From: Bacteroidales bacterium
GTDB lineage: Bacteria; Bacteroidota; Bacteroidia; Bacteroidales; JAGOPY01
Assembly (NCBI GenBank): GCA_030638325.1
Contig: DAOWEV010000016.1
Span: 1-7,376, forward strand
Direction of reading: 5' to 3'
DNA: 7,376 nucleotides
Below the pieces are notes generated by a model. That model was not told where the DNA came from and ran no database searches. It was given only the letters and a program-made list of their open reading frames with translations. Shown one piece after another: positions 1 to 5,871 of this stretch (positions are counted from its first letter, which is position 1; the number at the start of each line of letters is the position of its first letter). A program made the translations under genes and the position numbers.

Positions 1-474
1 ATATTTTCCATCTAATGATTTAACACGTTTAATATAAGCATTCTTCCATGACGGAAAGAATTCACCACGATCAGCCCATAGATAATGTACCCAGCCACTG
101 GTTCTTGTGCTATCTGCTGCGATATTCAGGATAAACTGAATAACAGGCTTTCCATTCATATCTCTTATGTGAAGCACATTTTTGCCAACAAGCTCTTTCT
201 GAACCGGATGAAATACACAGTTTCCATCAAGGTCATAAACAAAAATATATCTATGTTCTTTATACCATTTGCTGTCAGGAATTCCAAAGTCAAGAAAGGC
301 CACGGTGCCATTTTCCGTAAAATGATCTGCGGCATCATCTACAAAATTTATCAGCTCAATCGTTTCCCGGAACTGGTACTTTGACTGTAAAGATTGTGCA
401 TTTAACCGGCAGACAGACACATCAATAAAAAACAGAAGAAGAAATACGACAAAACCAATCCTGGAGGGTCTCAT
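1..474 (-). CDS. Exported single-Cache (sCache_2-like) sensor protein, partial (C-terminus outside window)
   Basis: An open frame of 158 codons reads leftward from ATG at 474 and leaves the window without a stop. Residues 1-27 form a signal peptide or N-terminal anchor (basic MRPSR, hydrophobic core at about 7-18, then NAQS). The rest resembles a small-ligand-binding Cache domain of the sCache_2 type: a helix around 43-63, a YIFVYDLDGNCVFHP strand-turn-strand at 76-90, GKNVLHIRDMNGKP at 98-110, and GWVHYLW at 127-133 followed by KNAYIKRVKSLDGKY at the edge. Such domains sense small molecules outside the cytoplasm in chemoreceptors, kinases and stand-alone lipoproteins. The missing C-terminus decides which type this is. 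An in-frame ATG at 495 would add seven residues. Position 474 is preferred because a candidate promoter at 505-537 would leave almost no leader for 495, but no Shine-Dalgarno supports either. The domain call rests on motif recognition. Confidence 0.8.
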   Translation of the reverse strand, partial: MRPSRIGFVVFLLLFFIDVSVCRLNAQSLQSKYQFRETIELINFVDDAADHFTENGTVAFLDFGIPDSKWYKEHRYIFVYDLDGNCVFHPVQKELVGKNVLHIRDMNGKPVIQFILNIAADSTRTSGWVHYLWADRGEFFPSWKNAYIKRVKSLDGKY

Positions 475-504
475 ATCAGCCAATATTTTAATCATACAGC
501 GAGA

Positions 505-537
505 TAAAAGTAATAACTAAGTTTTGCAGTTAACAAA
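505..537 (-). promoter_or_regulatory. Candidate Bacteroidota-type promoter for the Cache gene
   Basis: Reading the minus strand, TTTG (537-534) is followed after 21 nt by TACTTTTA (512-505). This matches the Bacteroidota -33 TTTG / -7 TAnnTTTG pattern at all but the last base of the -7 box. It lies directly upstream of the Cache gene. Such AT-rich patterns arise easily by chance, so this is a weak call. Confidence 0.3.
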
Positions 538-570
538 TGTACTGAAAATAAATTGAAAAGAGTTGAGAGA

Positions 571-669
571 GCGAGGGAGCGAGGGGGCGATGGGGCGAGG
601 GGCTGAGGGGCTGAGGGACGGAGGGACTGAGGGAGAGATGAGAGATGAGAGATGAGAGTTGAGATTTAA
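571..669. repeat. Purine-rich tandem array: eight 8-mers followed by five 7-mers
   Basis: On the plus strand, eight octamers run without indel from 571 to 634: GCGAGGGA, GCGAGGGG, GCGATGGG, GCGAGGGG, CTGAGGGG, CTGAGGGA, CGGAGGGA, CTGAGGGA. The period then changes to seven: GAGATGA three times (635-655), GAGTTGA (656-662) and a decayed GATTTAA (663-669). The tract is almost pure purine on this strand. It fills most of the 295 nt between the acylphosphatase-like gene and the Cache gene. A 67-codon minus-strand reading frame across it (517-720) is Ser/Pro/Leu low-complexity produced by the repeat, and is not called as a gene. Confidence 0.85.
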
Positions 670-790
670 GAGAGATTGTCTTGTCCTGAAAAAGAGAGCT
701 AAGAACAATACCGGTTGCAATTAAAATAAAAAGTCCGAAAAAGAATTTTGTTTTTATATTTCTATTATTTACGTGATATGGTTCGGGGTA

Positions 791-1081
791 TTATAACACT
801 TCCTCTTCATGTTCATTAAGAATCCTGAATGTTTTAAAACCCTGAGGATCAACTTCTCTAACATTGACGTCTGTAATCTCAGAATCAATGTACCCCAGCC
901 TGCAAAAATCAAGAAAAGAATCAAGGGATTTCCCGGGGCCTTCGGCAATTACAAGAAGAGAATGGTCTTCAGTGTATTTTACCAGTCCTTTGATCCCGGA
1001 TTGCATGGCCGCCTGCTTCAAAAAATAGCTCATACCGGTCTTATAAACATTACCATGAATATGGATCTCCAATGTTTTCAC
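791..1081 (-). CDS. Acylphosphatase-fold protein lacking the catalytic residues
   Basis: This 96-residue protein has the length and layout of the acylphosphatase family, small cytoplasmic enzymes that hydrolyse carboxyl-phosphate bonds. It shows a first strand, then the phosphate-loop region HGNVYKTGMSYF (9-20), a helix to about 29, GLVKYTEDHS (32-41), a strand with AEGPG (46-50), a second helix (51-62) and VNVREVD (72-78). In active enzymes the loop reads G-x-V-Q-G-V-G-F-R and the second motif V-R-N. Here the loop arginine is Ser18 and the asparagine is Tyr36, so classical catalysis is unlikely and a binding or structural role is possible. The start is GTG at 1081. The frame contains no ATG before the upstream stop at 1100-1102, and no Shine-Dalgarno is visible. 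It begins 13 nt after the stop of the T9SS protein gene and is probably co-transcribed with it. The fold assignment is fairly secure; the function is unknown. Confidence 0.8.
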   Translation of the reverse strand: MKTLEIHIHGNVYKTGMSYFLKQAAMQSGIKGLVKYTEDHSLLVIAEGPGKSLDSFLDFCRLGYIDSEITDVNVREVDPQGFKTFRILNEHEEEVL

Positions 1082-1094
1082 CAGTAAATAATAA

Positions 1095-2858
1095 TTATTT
1101 CATTATAACCATTTTATTATAACCAACATAATTATCCGTTTTTATCTTATATAGATATATGCCTGGAGAAAGGTCATTGCCATTGAAAAGTAATGTGTAA
1201 GTTCCGGGTGTTTTATTTTCATTAAAAATATTTCTAACATAATGTCCCTGATTATCAAATAATGAAATATTTACATTACAAGTTTCAGTTATTTTATATT
1301 CTATTGTTGTTGAATTTCTGAATGGATTTGGATAATTTATTAATGTATTGGCAGTGAATTTATTATTTTCTTTTATCCCTGTTGGTCCTATGATGCCGTC
1401 AATACTGATATTTTGAGCATAAATACCAGTTTCTTCTTCGATCTGGAGATTATTACGATTGTCTGCCCAAACAACTATCCATTGGTTATAAAAAAGCTTA
1501 CTAAAATCTTCAAAAAGTTTATAACTATTGGCAGAAGAAATAATAGGTTTTTCATTATCCCATACAAAATCGCCCTCATGGTTTATTCGCATTGCATGTA
1601 TAGCAATTCTATTAAGTGTTAATACCTTATGTTTTGTATAAAAAAACAGGGTAAAATCATTATCCGTAACAGGGCTTATTCCTGTAATTTTAGTGAGGGT
1701 ATCAGTAGGGGAATACCATCCATCAAACATCTCCCCCTCGTCTGTCCATAGCCTTTCGCCGGTATTGGAGAATTTTTGTCCGAATATTGCACATTGAGCA
1801 TCGGTTGCACTATATTCCCTCAATTCGTTCCAAAACACAAAAAGCTCGTCATTTTGAGGAAGATAAGTAAGCACCGGCCCTGCATGTTCATATAGGATTA
1901 AATCGGAAACATTAACACCATTTGGCGTCCACTGTGCTACTCCCTCAGAATTTACATGCTGAACATAACTAGTGTAATGCGGGCCAAAAATTGCCCACCA
2001 ACCGACAAAGAAGCCGCTATTTCCATCACTTACCATAGAAGGAAAGAATGCTTTTAATGGCATATTATCCAGAGTATCAATTGCTACTTTGCTTTGCCAT
2101 GCAAAATTTCCATCGCTGTCAATTTTCTGTGCATAAGGGTACATGTAGAGCCAGGAACCTGATGTGTCGGGAATACCCGATTCAACCCATACAATAATAG
2201 TACTGTTATCTTCAGAGGGAAGAATATATGGCATCACACAATGCATTGAATCAGTACTGATAATTACATTGTCATCCCAAAGTAATTGCCCCCCGGGTGA
2301 TAATTTTTGTAAGTGTATTTTCCTAAATTGTGTTGTGTCTCCGGGCAGTACTTCCCATGCAAATACAATATTTCCATCCTGATCAACTATTGCTTTTGGT
2401 GAATAACCAATATCATTATCATCAGTTAAAATAATGCCATCATCACCCCAAAGAAATTCCCCTTCAGGCGACATACGATACGCACAAATATTACCGATGC
2501 CAGTTTTATTATCCTGAGCAACAAGTACGGCACATCTGTCATTGTCGATTACAAGATCATAATCCGTAACCCAGTCCGTAGCCATGTGGTAACTTATTAA
2601 CAATCCATTTTCACCCCACAATTTATTTCCGTTAACATCCAATCGTTGCATATAAATATCATAATTTACGCCATCAAATTTTGAAAACCAGGAAATGTAA
2701 CTTTCGCCGTTGTCAGGATTCACAACAACCTTTGGTAATACCTGCTCTCCTATTGTATCCATTATTTCTGTGTTCAGTGATGGATCATTGCTCCATTGTG
2801 CAAGCAACAAAAAAGGAAACCAAACAAGCATTAAATAAGTAAACATTCTTTTTTTCAT
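1095..2858 (-). CDS. T9SS-secreted repeat protein (predicted beta-propeller) with type A sorting domain
   Basis: This 587-residue secreted protein begins with a signal peptide (MKKR, hydrophobic 7-19, likely cleavage after LLLAQ near residue 21). The body carries eight related segments with the pattern Q-(K/R)-x-(S/D)-x-x-G-x-x-x-W-x-x-x-G, starting near residues 71, 127, 184, 244, 300, 361, 423 and 482, the last one degenerate. Spacings are 56-62 residues, each with hydrophobic strands and V-W/F-A-W-type stretches between, which suggests a seven- or eight-bladed beta-propeller. Residues 508-587 form a T9SS type A sorting domain: NYPNPFRNSTTIEY, then SLFDNQGHYVRNIF, LSPGIYLYKIKT and a basic end, MVIMK. 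Proteins with this tail cross the outer membrane through the Por machinery and are released or anchored by A-LPS. The start ATG has an AGAGG ribosome site 5 nt upstream (2868-2864). No catalytic motif was recognised; adhesion or glycan binding is possible but unproven. Confidence 0.88.
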   Translation of the reverse strand: MKKRMFTYLMLVWFPFLLLAQWSNDPSLNTEIMDTIGEQVLPKVVVNPDNGESYISWFSKFDGVNYDIYMQRLDVNGNKLWGENGLLISYHMATDWVTDYDLVIDNDRCAVLVAQDNKTGIGNICAYRMSPEGEFLWGDDGIILTDDNDIGYSPKAIVDQDGNIVFAWEVLPGDTTQFRKIHLQKLSPGGQLLWDDNVIISTDSMHCVMPYILPSEDNSTIIVWVESGIPDTSGSWLYMYPYAQKIDSDGNFAWQSKVAIDTLDNMPLKAFFPSMVSDGNSGFFVGWWAIFGPHYTSYVQHVNSEGVAQWTPNGVNVSDLILYEHAGPVLTYLPQNDELFVFWNELREYSATDAQCAIFGQKFSNTGERLWTDEGEMFDGWYSPTDTLTKITGISPVTDNDFTLFFYTKHKVLTLNRIAIHAMRINHEGDFVWDNEKPIISSANSYKLFEDFSKLFYNQWIVVWADNRNNLQIEEETGIYAQNISIDGIIGPTGIKENNKFTANTLINYPNPFRNSTTIEYKITETCNVNISLFDNQGHYVRNIFNENKTPGTYTLLFNGNDLSPGIYLYKIKTDNYVGYNKMVIMK

Positions 2859-2965
2859 GATAACCTCTGTTTTTAATGGTTTATAGTTTTATAATGTTAG
2901 TCGTTTTATTTTTGAAATAGTTTATTATCCTGGTTTGGTTATCAGATTGAAACATTTCTATGTTA

Positions 2966-2996
2966 TAAAGATACAACATGGAAAAAGGGAAAGCAA
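2966..2996 (-). promoter_or_regulatory. Candidate promoter for the T9SS protein / acylphosphatase-like unit
   Basis: On the minus strand, TTG (2996-2994) is followed after 20 nt by TATCTTTA (2973-2966), one base from the Bacteroidota -7 consensus TAnnTTTG. It implies a leader of about 100 nt before the ATG at 2858. Two 17-bp direct repeats end 7 nt upstream of the TTG, which strengthens the case for a regulated promoter here. No transcript data are available. Confidence 0.4.
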
Positions 2997-3003
2997 GTTT
3001 AAC

Positions 3004-3040
3004 ATGTCCTGATACGTCAATTGATGTCCTGATACGTCAA
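3004..3040. repeat. Two perfect 17-bp direct repeats, candidate AraC-family operator
   Basis: The 17-mer ATGTCCTGATACGTCAA occurs at 3004-3020 and, identically, at 3024-3040, separated by TTG, so the repeat distance is 20 bp or about two helical turns. It lies between the stop of the AraC-type regulator (3095) and the candidate promoter of the T9SS gene (2966-2996). AraC-family proteins use two HTH motifs per monomer and often bind direct half-sites of about 17 bp. E. coli AraC I1 and I2 are 17-bp sites spaced 21 bp. The repeat is seen directly; the operator role is inferred. Confidence 0.6.
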
Positions 3041-3094
3041 ATTGGAAGAAATAATGATGTTGCGACGTAACGATTGCGCGATGTGACTTGGTAG

Positions 3095-4819
3095 CTAATT
3101 ATTAATTGAATCCCTGAAGAAGGACGGTGTGATCCCGGTGAGGTTCTTGAAATTTTTGTAAAAGGCTGATCTGGTAACAAAACCAACCATCTGACCGATC
3201 CCTTCAACTGAGATATGATCGTATTTGGGGTTGGAAAGAAGGATGCGGGCATCTTTGATCCGGTAGCGGTTGATCAACTGTGTGAAATTGATCCTGTAAT
3301 GATTGTTGATGGCGCCCGACAGGTATGAACGGTTTGTATTCATATGCTTACATATGTCTGTGATATTGACATCACTGAGCAAATATGGCTTCTCATTTTC
3401 CATGTAATCAATGAGTTTTTGCACAAGTTCTGTGCTTGGGTCGTTTCCGCTGTCAACTTTTGGTTTTTGCTTAATCGCTTTCTCAAAATGTACGATCTCC
3501 AGGTTTTTTTCCGCCAGTAGTTTATAGGACCTTAACCGCCGGCGAAACTGGATGAAATTTAGGATCAGCAGAAAGAGTATGATGGCAACTCCTGCACTTA
3601 ATGAGTATATGAAGATATTTTTCCTGGAAATTTTAAATTGCTGGATCTCATTGTCTTTTTTTAATGCAAGGTTCTCATTTTCTTTCTTCTCTGTCTCGTA
3701 TTTAGTTTGCATTTCGGTTATTTGCCTGTTTTTTTCATCGGTAAAAACACTGTCTTTCAATTCAGTCATAATCAGGTAATAGTCCAGTGATTTTTTATAT
3801 AATTCTTTTTGCTTATATAATCTTGAATACGTTTCATAAGTATGGATCATTAAATCCCTGGCATTAATCTCCTTTGCAATTAACAGAGCCTGATCAAGAT
3901 GCGGCACTGCTTTATCGTAGTTTCCTGAATTTATATAGCTGTTGGCAATATTAATATTCGTATTGGCAATGCTCCATTTATCGTTAACCTTTTTATTTAT
4001 TTCAAGGGATTGTTTATAAGCTTCGACGGCTGATGAATATTCTTGCATACCATCGTAAATGTAACCGATATTATTCATGGTTCCTGCAACCCCATAATCG
4101 TTCCCCGAATTCAAATTAAGATCCAATGCCTTTTTTGCATACATTAATGCTGTATCATAGATTTGCATCTCCTTGTAGATCATGCTGATATTCCCAACAG
4201 GCAATGAAATTTCAGCATCCGAACCAAAAAGGCTTCCATCAGCCTGTTTTTCTTCGTAAATACGAAGTGTATTTTTAAAATATTCCAGCGCCTTTTCAAA
4301 GTTACCAAGTTCATAATATACACTTCCGAGGTTATTATAATTTTTTGCTATACCCTCCTTATTCTTATTTTTTTCATTTACTACCAAAGCTTTTAAAAAA
4401 TGATCCAAAGCCAAATCATGTTGATCCAGATTAAGGTAAGCAATACCCAATAAATTATTTATTTTTCCGGCTTCGGTCTCTTCTCCCAGTTCTGAATAAA
4501 TTTCCAGTAATTCTGATAGTATAACGATGGCTTTTTCGGAATTACCTATTAAGATATAACTCATGCCGATGTATTTCAGAGCTATATAAGATTCTTGATT
4601 ATTACCTGCTTCTTCTGCAAGGGTTTGTGCCTCTTTTGCATATTCAAGGGATAAATCGGGTTGCCTGAACAGTTCTGTTTTTGCTAACCGGATTAAAACA
4701 TCATATCTTTCATAACCTTGCAGGGTAAGAAGTTGTTGTTTCAGGCTGTCGGTTTCCGGATTATTTGAGAACAGCAAGCTGTGAGCAAACAGGAAGAGTA
4801 CTACAAATAATGTTTTCAT
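3095..4819 (-). CDS. Membrane-anchored TPR-array / AraC-type transcriptional regulator
   Basis: This 574-residue protein has, in order: a signal peptide or first membrane segment (MKTLFVVLFLFAHSLLFS, 1-18); about eight tetratricopeptide repeats (near 39, 81, 121, 161, 208, 248, 288 and 328; a clear example is YNNLGSVYYELGNFEKALEYF); a charged coiled coil (355-398); one transmembrane helix (about 402-424, followed by basic RRRLR); and a C-terminal AraC/HTH_18 domain (about 480-572). The first HTH is around ITDICKHMNTNRSYLSGAI, and the second around GFVTRSAFYKNFKNLTGITPSFFR, a good match to the family signature. The expected topology puts the TPRs in the periplasm and the HTH in the cytoplasm, giving a one-component sensor-regulator. 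The start is ATG 4819, which gives a normal signal peptide. An upstream TTG at 4861 is in frame but lies in the promoter, because codons there overlap the TATCTTTG box. Its target is probably the adjacent T9SS gene unit, by inference from position and the 17-bp repeats. Confidence 0.9.
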   Translation of the reverse strand: MKTLFVVLFLFAHSLLFSNNPETDSLKQQLLTLQGYERYDVLIRLAKTELFRQPDLSLEYAKEAQTLAEEAGNNQESYIALKYIGMSYILIGNSEKAIVILSELLEIYSELGEETEAGKINNLLGIAYLNLDQHDLALDHFLKALVVNEKNKNKEGIAKNYNNLGSVYYELGNFEKALEYFKNTLRIYEEKQADGSLFGSDAEISLPVGNISMIYKEMQIYDTALMYAKKALDLNLNSGNDYGVAGTMNNIGYIYDGMQEYSSAVEAYKQSLEINKKVNDKWSIANTNINIANSYINSGNYDKAVPHLDQALLIAKEINARDLMIHTYETYSRLYKQKELYKKSLDYYLIMTELKDSVFTDEKNRQITEMQTKYETEKKENENLALKKDNEIQQFKISRKNIFIYSLSAGVAIILFLLILNFIQFRRRLRSYKLLAEKNLEIVHFEKAIKQKPKVDSGNDPSTELVQKLIDYMENEKPYLLSDVNITDICKHMNTNRSYLSGAINNHYRINFTQLINRYRIKDARILLSNPKYDHISVEGIGQMVGFVTRSAFYKNFKNLTGITPSFFRDSINN

Positions 4820-4840
4820 CTGAAGTTTAATAATTACCTT

Positions 4841-4848
4841 CAAAGATA
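4841..4848 (-). promoter_or_regulatory. -7 promoter box (TATCTTTG) of the regulator gene
   Basis: The minus strand reads TATCTTTG, a perfect match to the Bacteroidota TAnnTTTG -7 box, 21 nt upstream of the ATG at 4819. The -33 region is weak, with no TTTG at the usual spacing; only T-rich, TTG-repeat sequence is present. Transcription would start around 4837 and give a leader of under 20 nt without a Shine-Dalgarno, which is common in this phylum. Confidence 0.45.
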
Positions 4849-4874
4849 ACAAAAACAACAAACAATTGTAATCT

Positions 4875-4925
4875 TTATCGTATCACTCGCTCCCATGGAT
4901 GTTCAGGTGCATTCTGGCCCTGTAG
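4875..4925 (-). pseudogene. Short remnant duplicating part of the 5047-5316 surface-protein fragment
   Basis: The minus strand reads LQGQNAPEHPWERVIR then a stop. This nearly repeats LSGQNAPEHSWSRARI in the fragment at 5047-5316. At the DNA level, 4893-4919 and 5173-5199 match at 26 of 27 positions with a 280-bp offset. No start or domain is present. It is probably the relic of a second copy of the same domain, or of a tandem duplication broken by the inverted repeat lying between the two copies. Confidence 0.55.
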
Positions 4926-4944
4926 GAAAAAGAAGGTGATTAGC

Positions 4945-5038
4945 AATTTACAGTTTACGGTTTACAATTTAGAATTTACAAAGTTGGGGGCGGGAACTAT
5001 TTCGTAAACTGTAAATTGTAAACCGTAAATTGTAAATT
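4945..5038. repeat. Heptamer-built inverted repeat (35-bp arms, 24-nt loop)
   Basis: The left arm (4945-4979) is five heptamers: AATTTAC, AGTTTAC, GGTTTAC, AATTTAG, AATTTAC. The right arm (5004-5038) is GTAAACT, GTAAATT, GTAAACC, GTAAATT, GTAAATT. The arms pair at 32 of 35 positions around a 24-nt G-rich loop (4980-5003). As RNA or single-stranded DNA this would be a long hairpin. It separates the two copies of the surface-protein remnant. It lacks a following T-run, so it is not called a terminator, and no transposase is associated with it. A MITE-like or recombinational origin is possible. Confidence 0.85.
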
Positions 5039-5046
5039 CCAGGCTC

Positions 5047-5316
5047 TCAATCCCCGCTCACAGTCACCTGATATCCGGTGGTTATCGTAATGGTACCTGA
5101 AGAATCCAAATTCAATTCAATCACCTCGAAAGTTGAATTGATGGTGATATTGTGTTCAATCCTGGCACGCGACCATGAATGTTCAGGTGCATTCTGGCCT
5201 GATAGCCAGGTTCCGTTGGATTCCCATGTGCCATCGCCTGCGGTAACATAAGGGAGAGGTACCGTTGCCAACTCCTCCTGCGCCTTTCTTATTTTAACTC
5301 TTTCTAAATAACGTAA
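5047..5316 (-). pseudogene. Decayed fragment of a Bacteroidota cell-surface beta-helix-type protein
   Basis: An open stretch of about 89 codons on the minus strand has no ATG; the only possible start is a TTG at 5271 and the frame is closed at 5317-5319. Its sequence, AGDGTWESNGTWLSGQN and then HNITINSTFEVIELNLDSSGTITITTGYQVTVSGD, resembles one module of large secreted Bacteroidota adhesins, with the pattern GDGTW...W, a short linker, then alternating H-N-(I/V)-T and L-x-x-x-S-G-T-I-T-I strands. It has no signal peptide, no sorting domain and no partner exons, and it ends just before a repeat element. AGGAGG lies 2 nt before the TTG, too close to be a normal ribosome site. The best reading is a relic of a larger gene; a functional 74-residue peptide is much less likely. 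Confidence 0.6.
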
Positions 5317-5366
5317 TTATTTCAATTACTTCTTGCAAAACGCAGTTAAATATCGTAATTTAGTGT

Positions 5367-5374
5367 TAGTTTTG
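5367..5374 (+). promoter_or_regulatory. -7 promoter box (TAGTTTTG) of the zinc-ribbon gene
   Basis: TAGTTTTG matches TAnnTTTG exactly and lies 32 nt upstream of the ATG at 5407. The corresponding -33 region (around 5345) is only TTAAA, so recognition would rely mainly on the -7 box. It lies upstream of the strong AGGAGG ribosome site at 5396-5401. Confidence 0.4.
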
Positions 5375-5406
5375 TTGCCGTCACTTTTAACTAACAGGAG
5401 GTTTGT

Positions 5407-5820
5407 ATGCCAAAAAAAGTATCTCTTAACGTAAAATGTCCGCATTGCCATGAATCACTCATGGATGACACTCATCTTATTAACAACAAGAAAGGCATCC
5501 GCTGTATTATTAAAATTCCGGGAGGGAAAAAAGGCAATATCTGGCTCAGCTCCATTTATGGGGATCATAATTATTCCTGTGAGTTTGAGATACCTGAAGG
5601 AGAAATTGGAACTTTCTATTGCCCGCATTGCGGTCAGGATCTTAAACGTAAGAAACTTGATTGCGATCATTGCGGTGCCCCGCTTGTTTCATTAGGTTGC
5701 AGCATTGGAGGCAGGGTGAATTTTTGCTCGAGAAGTGGTTGCAAAAACCATTACGTTGTATTCGATAATGTTGATACGGCAATTCGGAAATTCTATTCTG
5801 AATACGGGTATGGCAATTAG
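5407..5820 (+). CDS. Cysteine-rich zinc-ribbon protein of unknown function
   Basis: This 137-residue soluble protein has no signal peptide or membrane segment. Four cysteine knuckles are visible: C11-P-H-C14, C72-P-H-C75, C86-D-H-C89 and C107-(x4)-C112, the last followed by KNHYVVFDN. C11/C14 may pair with C33/C58 or with another knuckle. C72/C75 and C86/C89 are spaced like one complete four-cysteine zinc ribbon. Between them (25-70) is a beta-rich stretch, KGIRCIIKIPGGKKGNIWLSSIYGDHNYSCEFEIPEG. Zinc binding is therefore very likely; a nucleic-acid or protein partner is possible but not shown. The start is secure: AGGAGG sits 5 nt before the ATG, the strongest ribosome site in the window. It is the only plus-strand gene here, monocistronic, and convergent with hypE. 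Similar small zinc-ribbon proteins occur in Bacteroidota and other anaerobes as far as I recall, but I cannot name the family. Confidence 0.8.
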   Translation: MPKKVSLNVKCPHCHESLMDDTHLINNKKGIRCIIKIPGGKKGNIWLSSIYGDHNYSCEFEIPEGEIGTFYCPHCGQDLKRKKLDCDHCGAPLVSLGCSIGGRVNFCSRSGCKNHYVVFDNVDTAIRKFYSEYGYGN

Positions 5821-5831
5821 TTTAACCCATG

Positions 5832-5859
5832 TAGGATAATAGTTTGTTGATTATTCCTA
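5832..5859 (+). terminator. Possible 3' hairpin after the zinc-ribbon gene
   Basis: Starting 12 nt after the stop, TAGGATAAT (5832-5840) can pair with ATTATTCCTA (5850-5859), giving nine base pairs with one bulged base and a 9-nt loop. No T-run follows, so this may protect the mRNA end rather than terminate transcription. Confidence 0.3.
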
Positions 5860-5871
5860 ACGATCTAAAAG

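Noticed and set aside
517..720. A 67-codon minus-strand reading frame rich in Ser, Pro, Leu and Arg
   Set aside because: It runs across the purine-rich tandem array and its residues simply reflect the repeat; it has no domain and no ribosome site.
809..1087. A 92-codon plus-strand frame opposite the acylphosphatase-like gene
   Set aside because: It is the antisense shadow of a gene with recognisable family features.
4820..4861. Longer regulator with a TTG start at 4861 (14 extra residues)
   Set aside because: These codons overlap the TATCTTTG promoter box, and the ATG at 4819 gives a normal signal peptide.
4878..4886. TGATACG near the regulator promoter, shared with the 17-bp repeats
   Set aside because: Only seven bases match, in a different orientation relative to its gene and inside a pseudogene remnant, so autoregulation is not supported.
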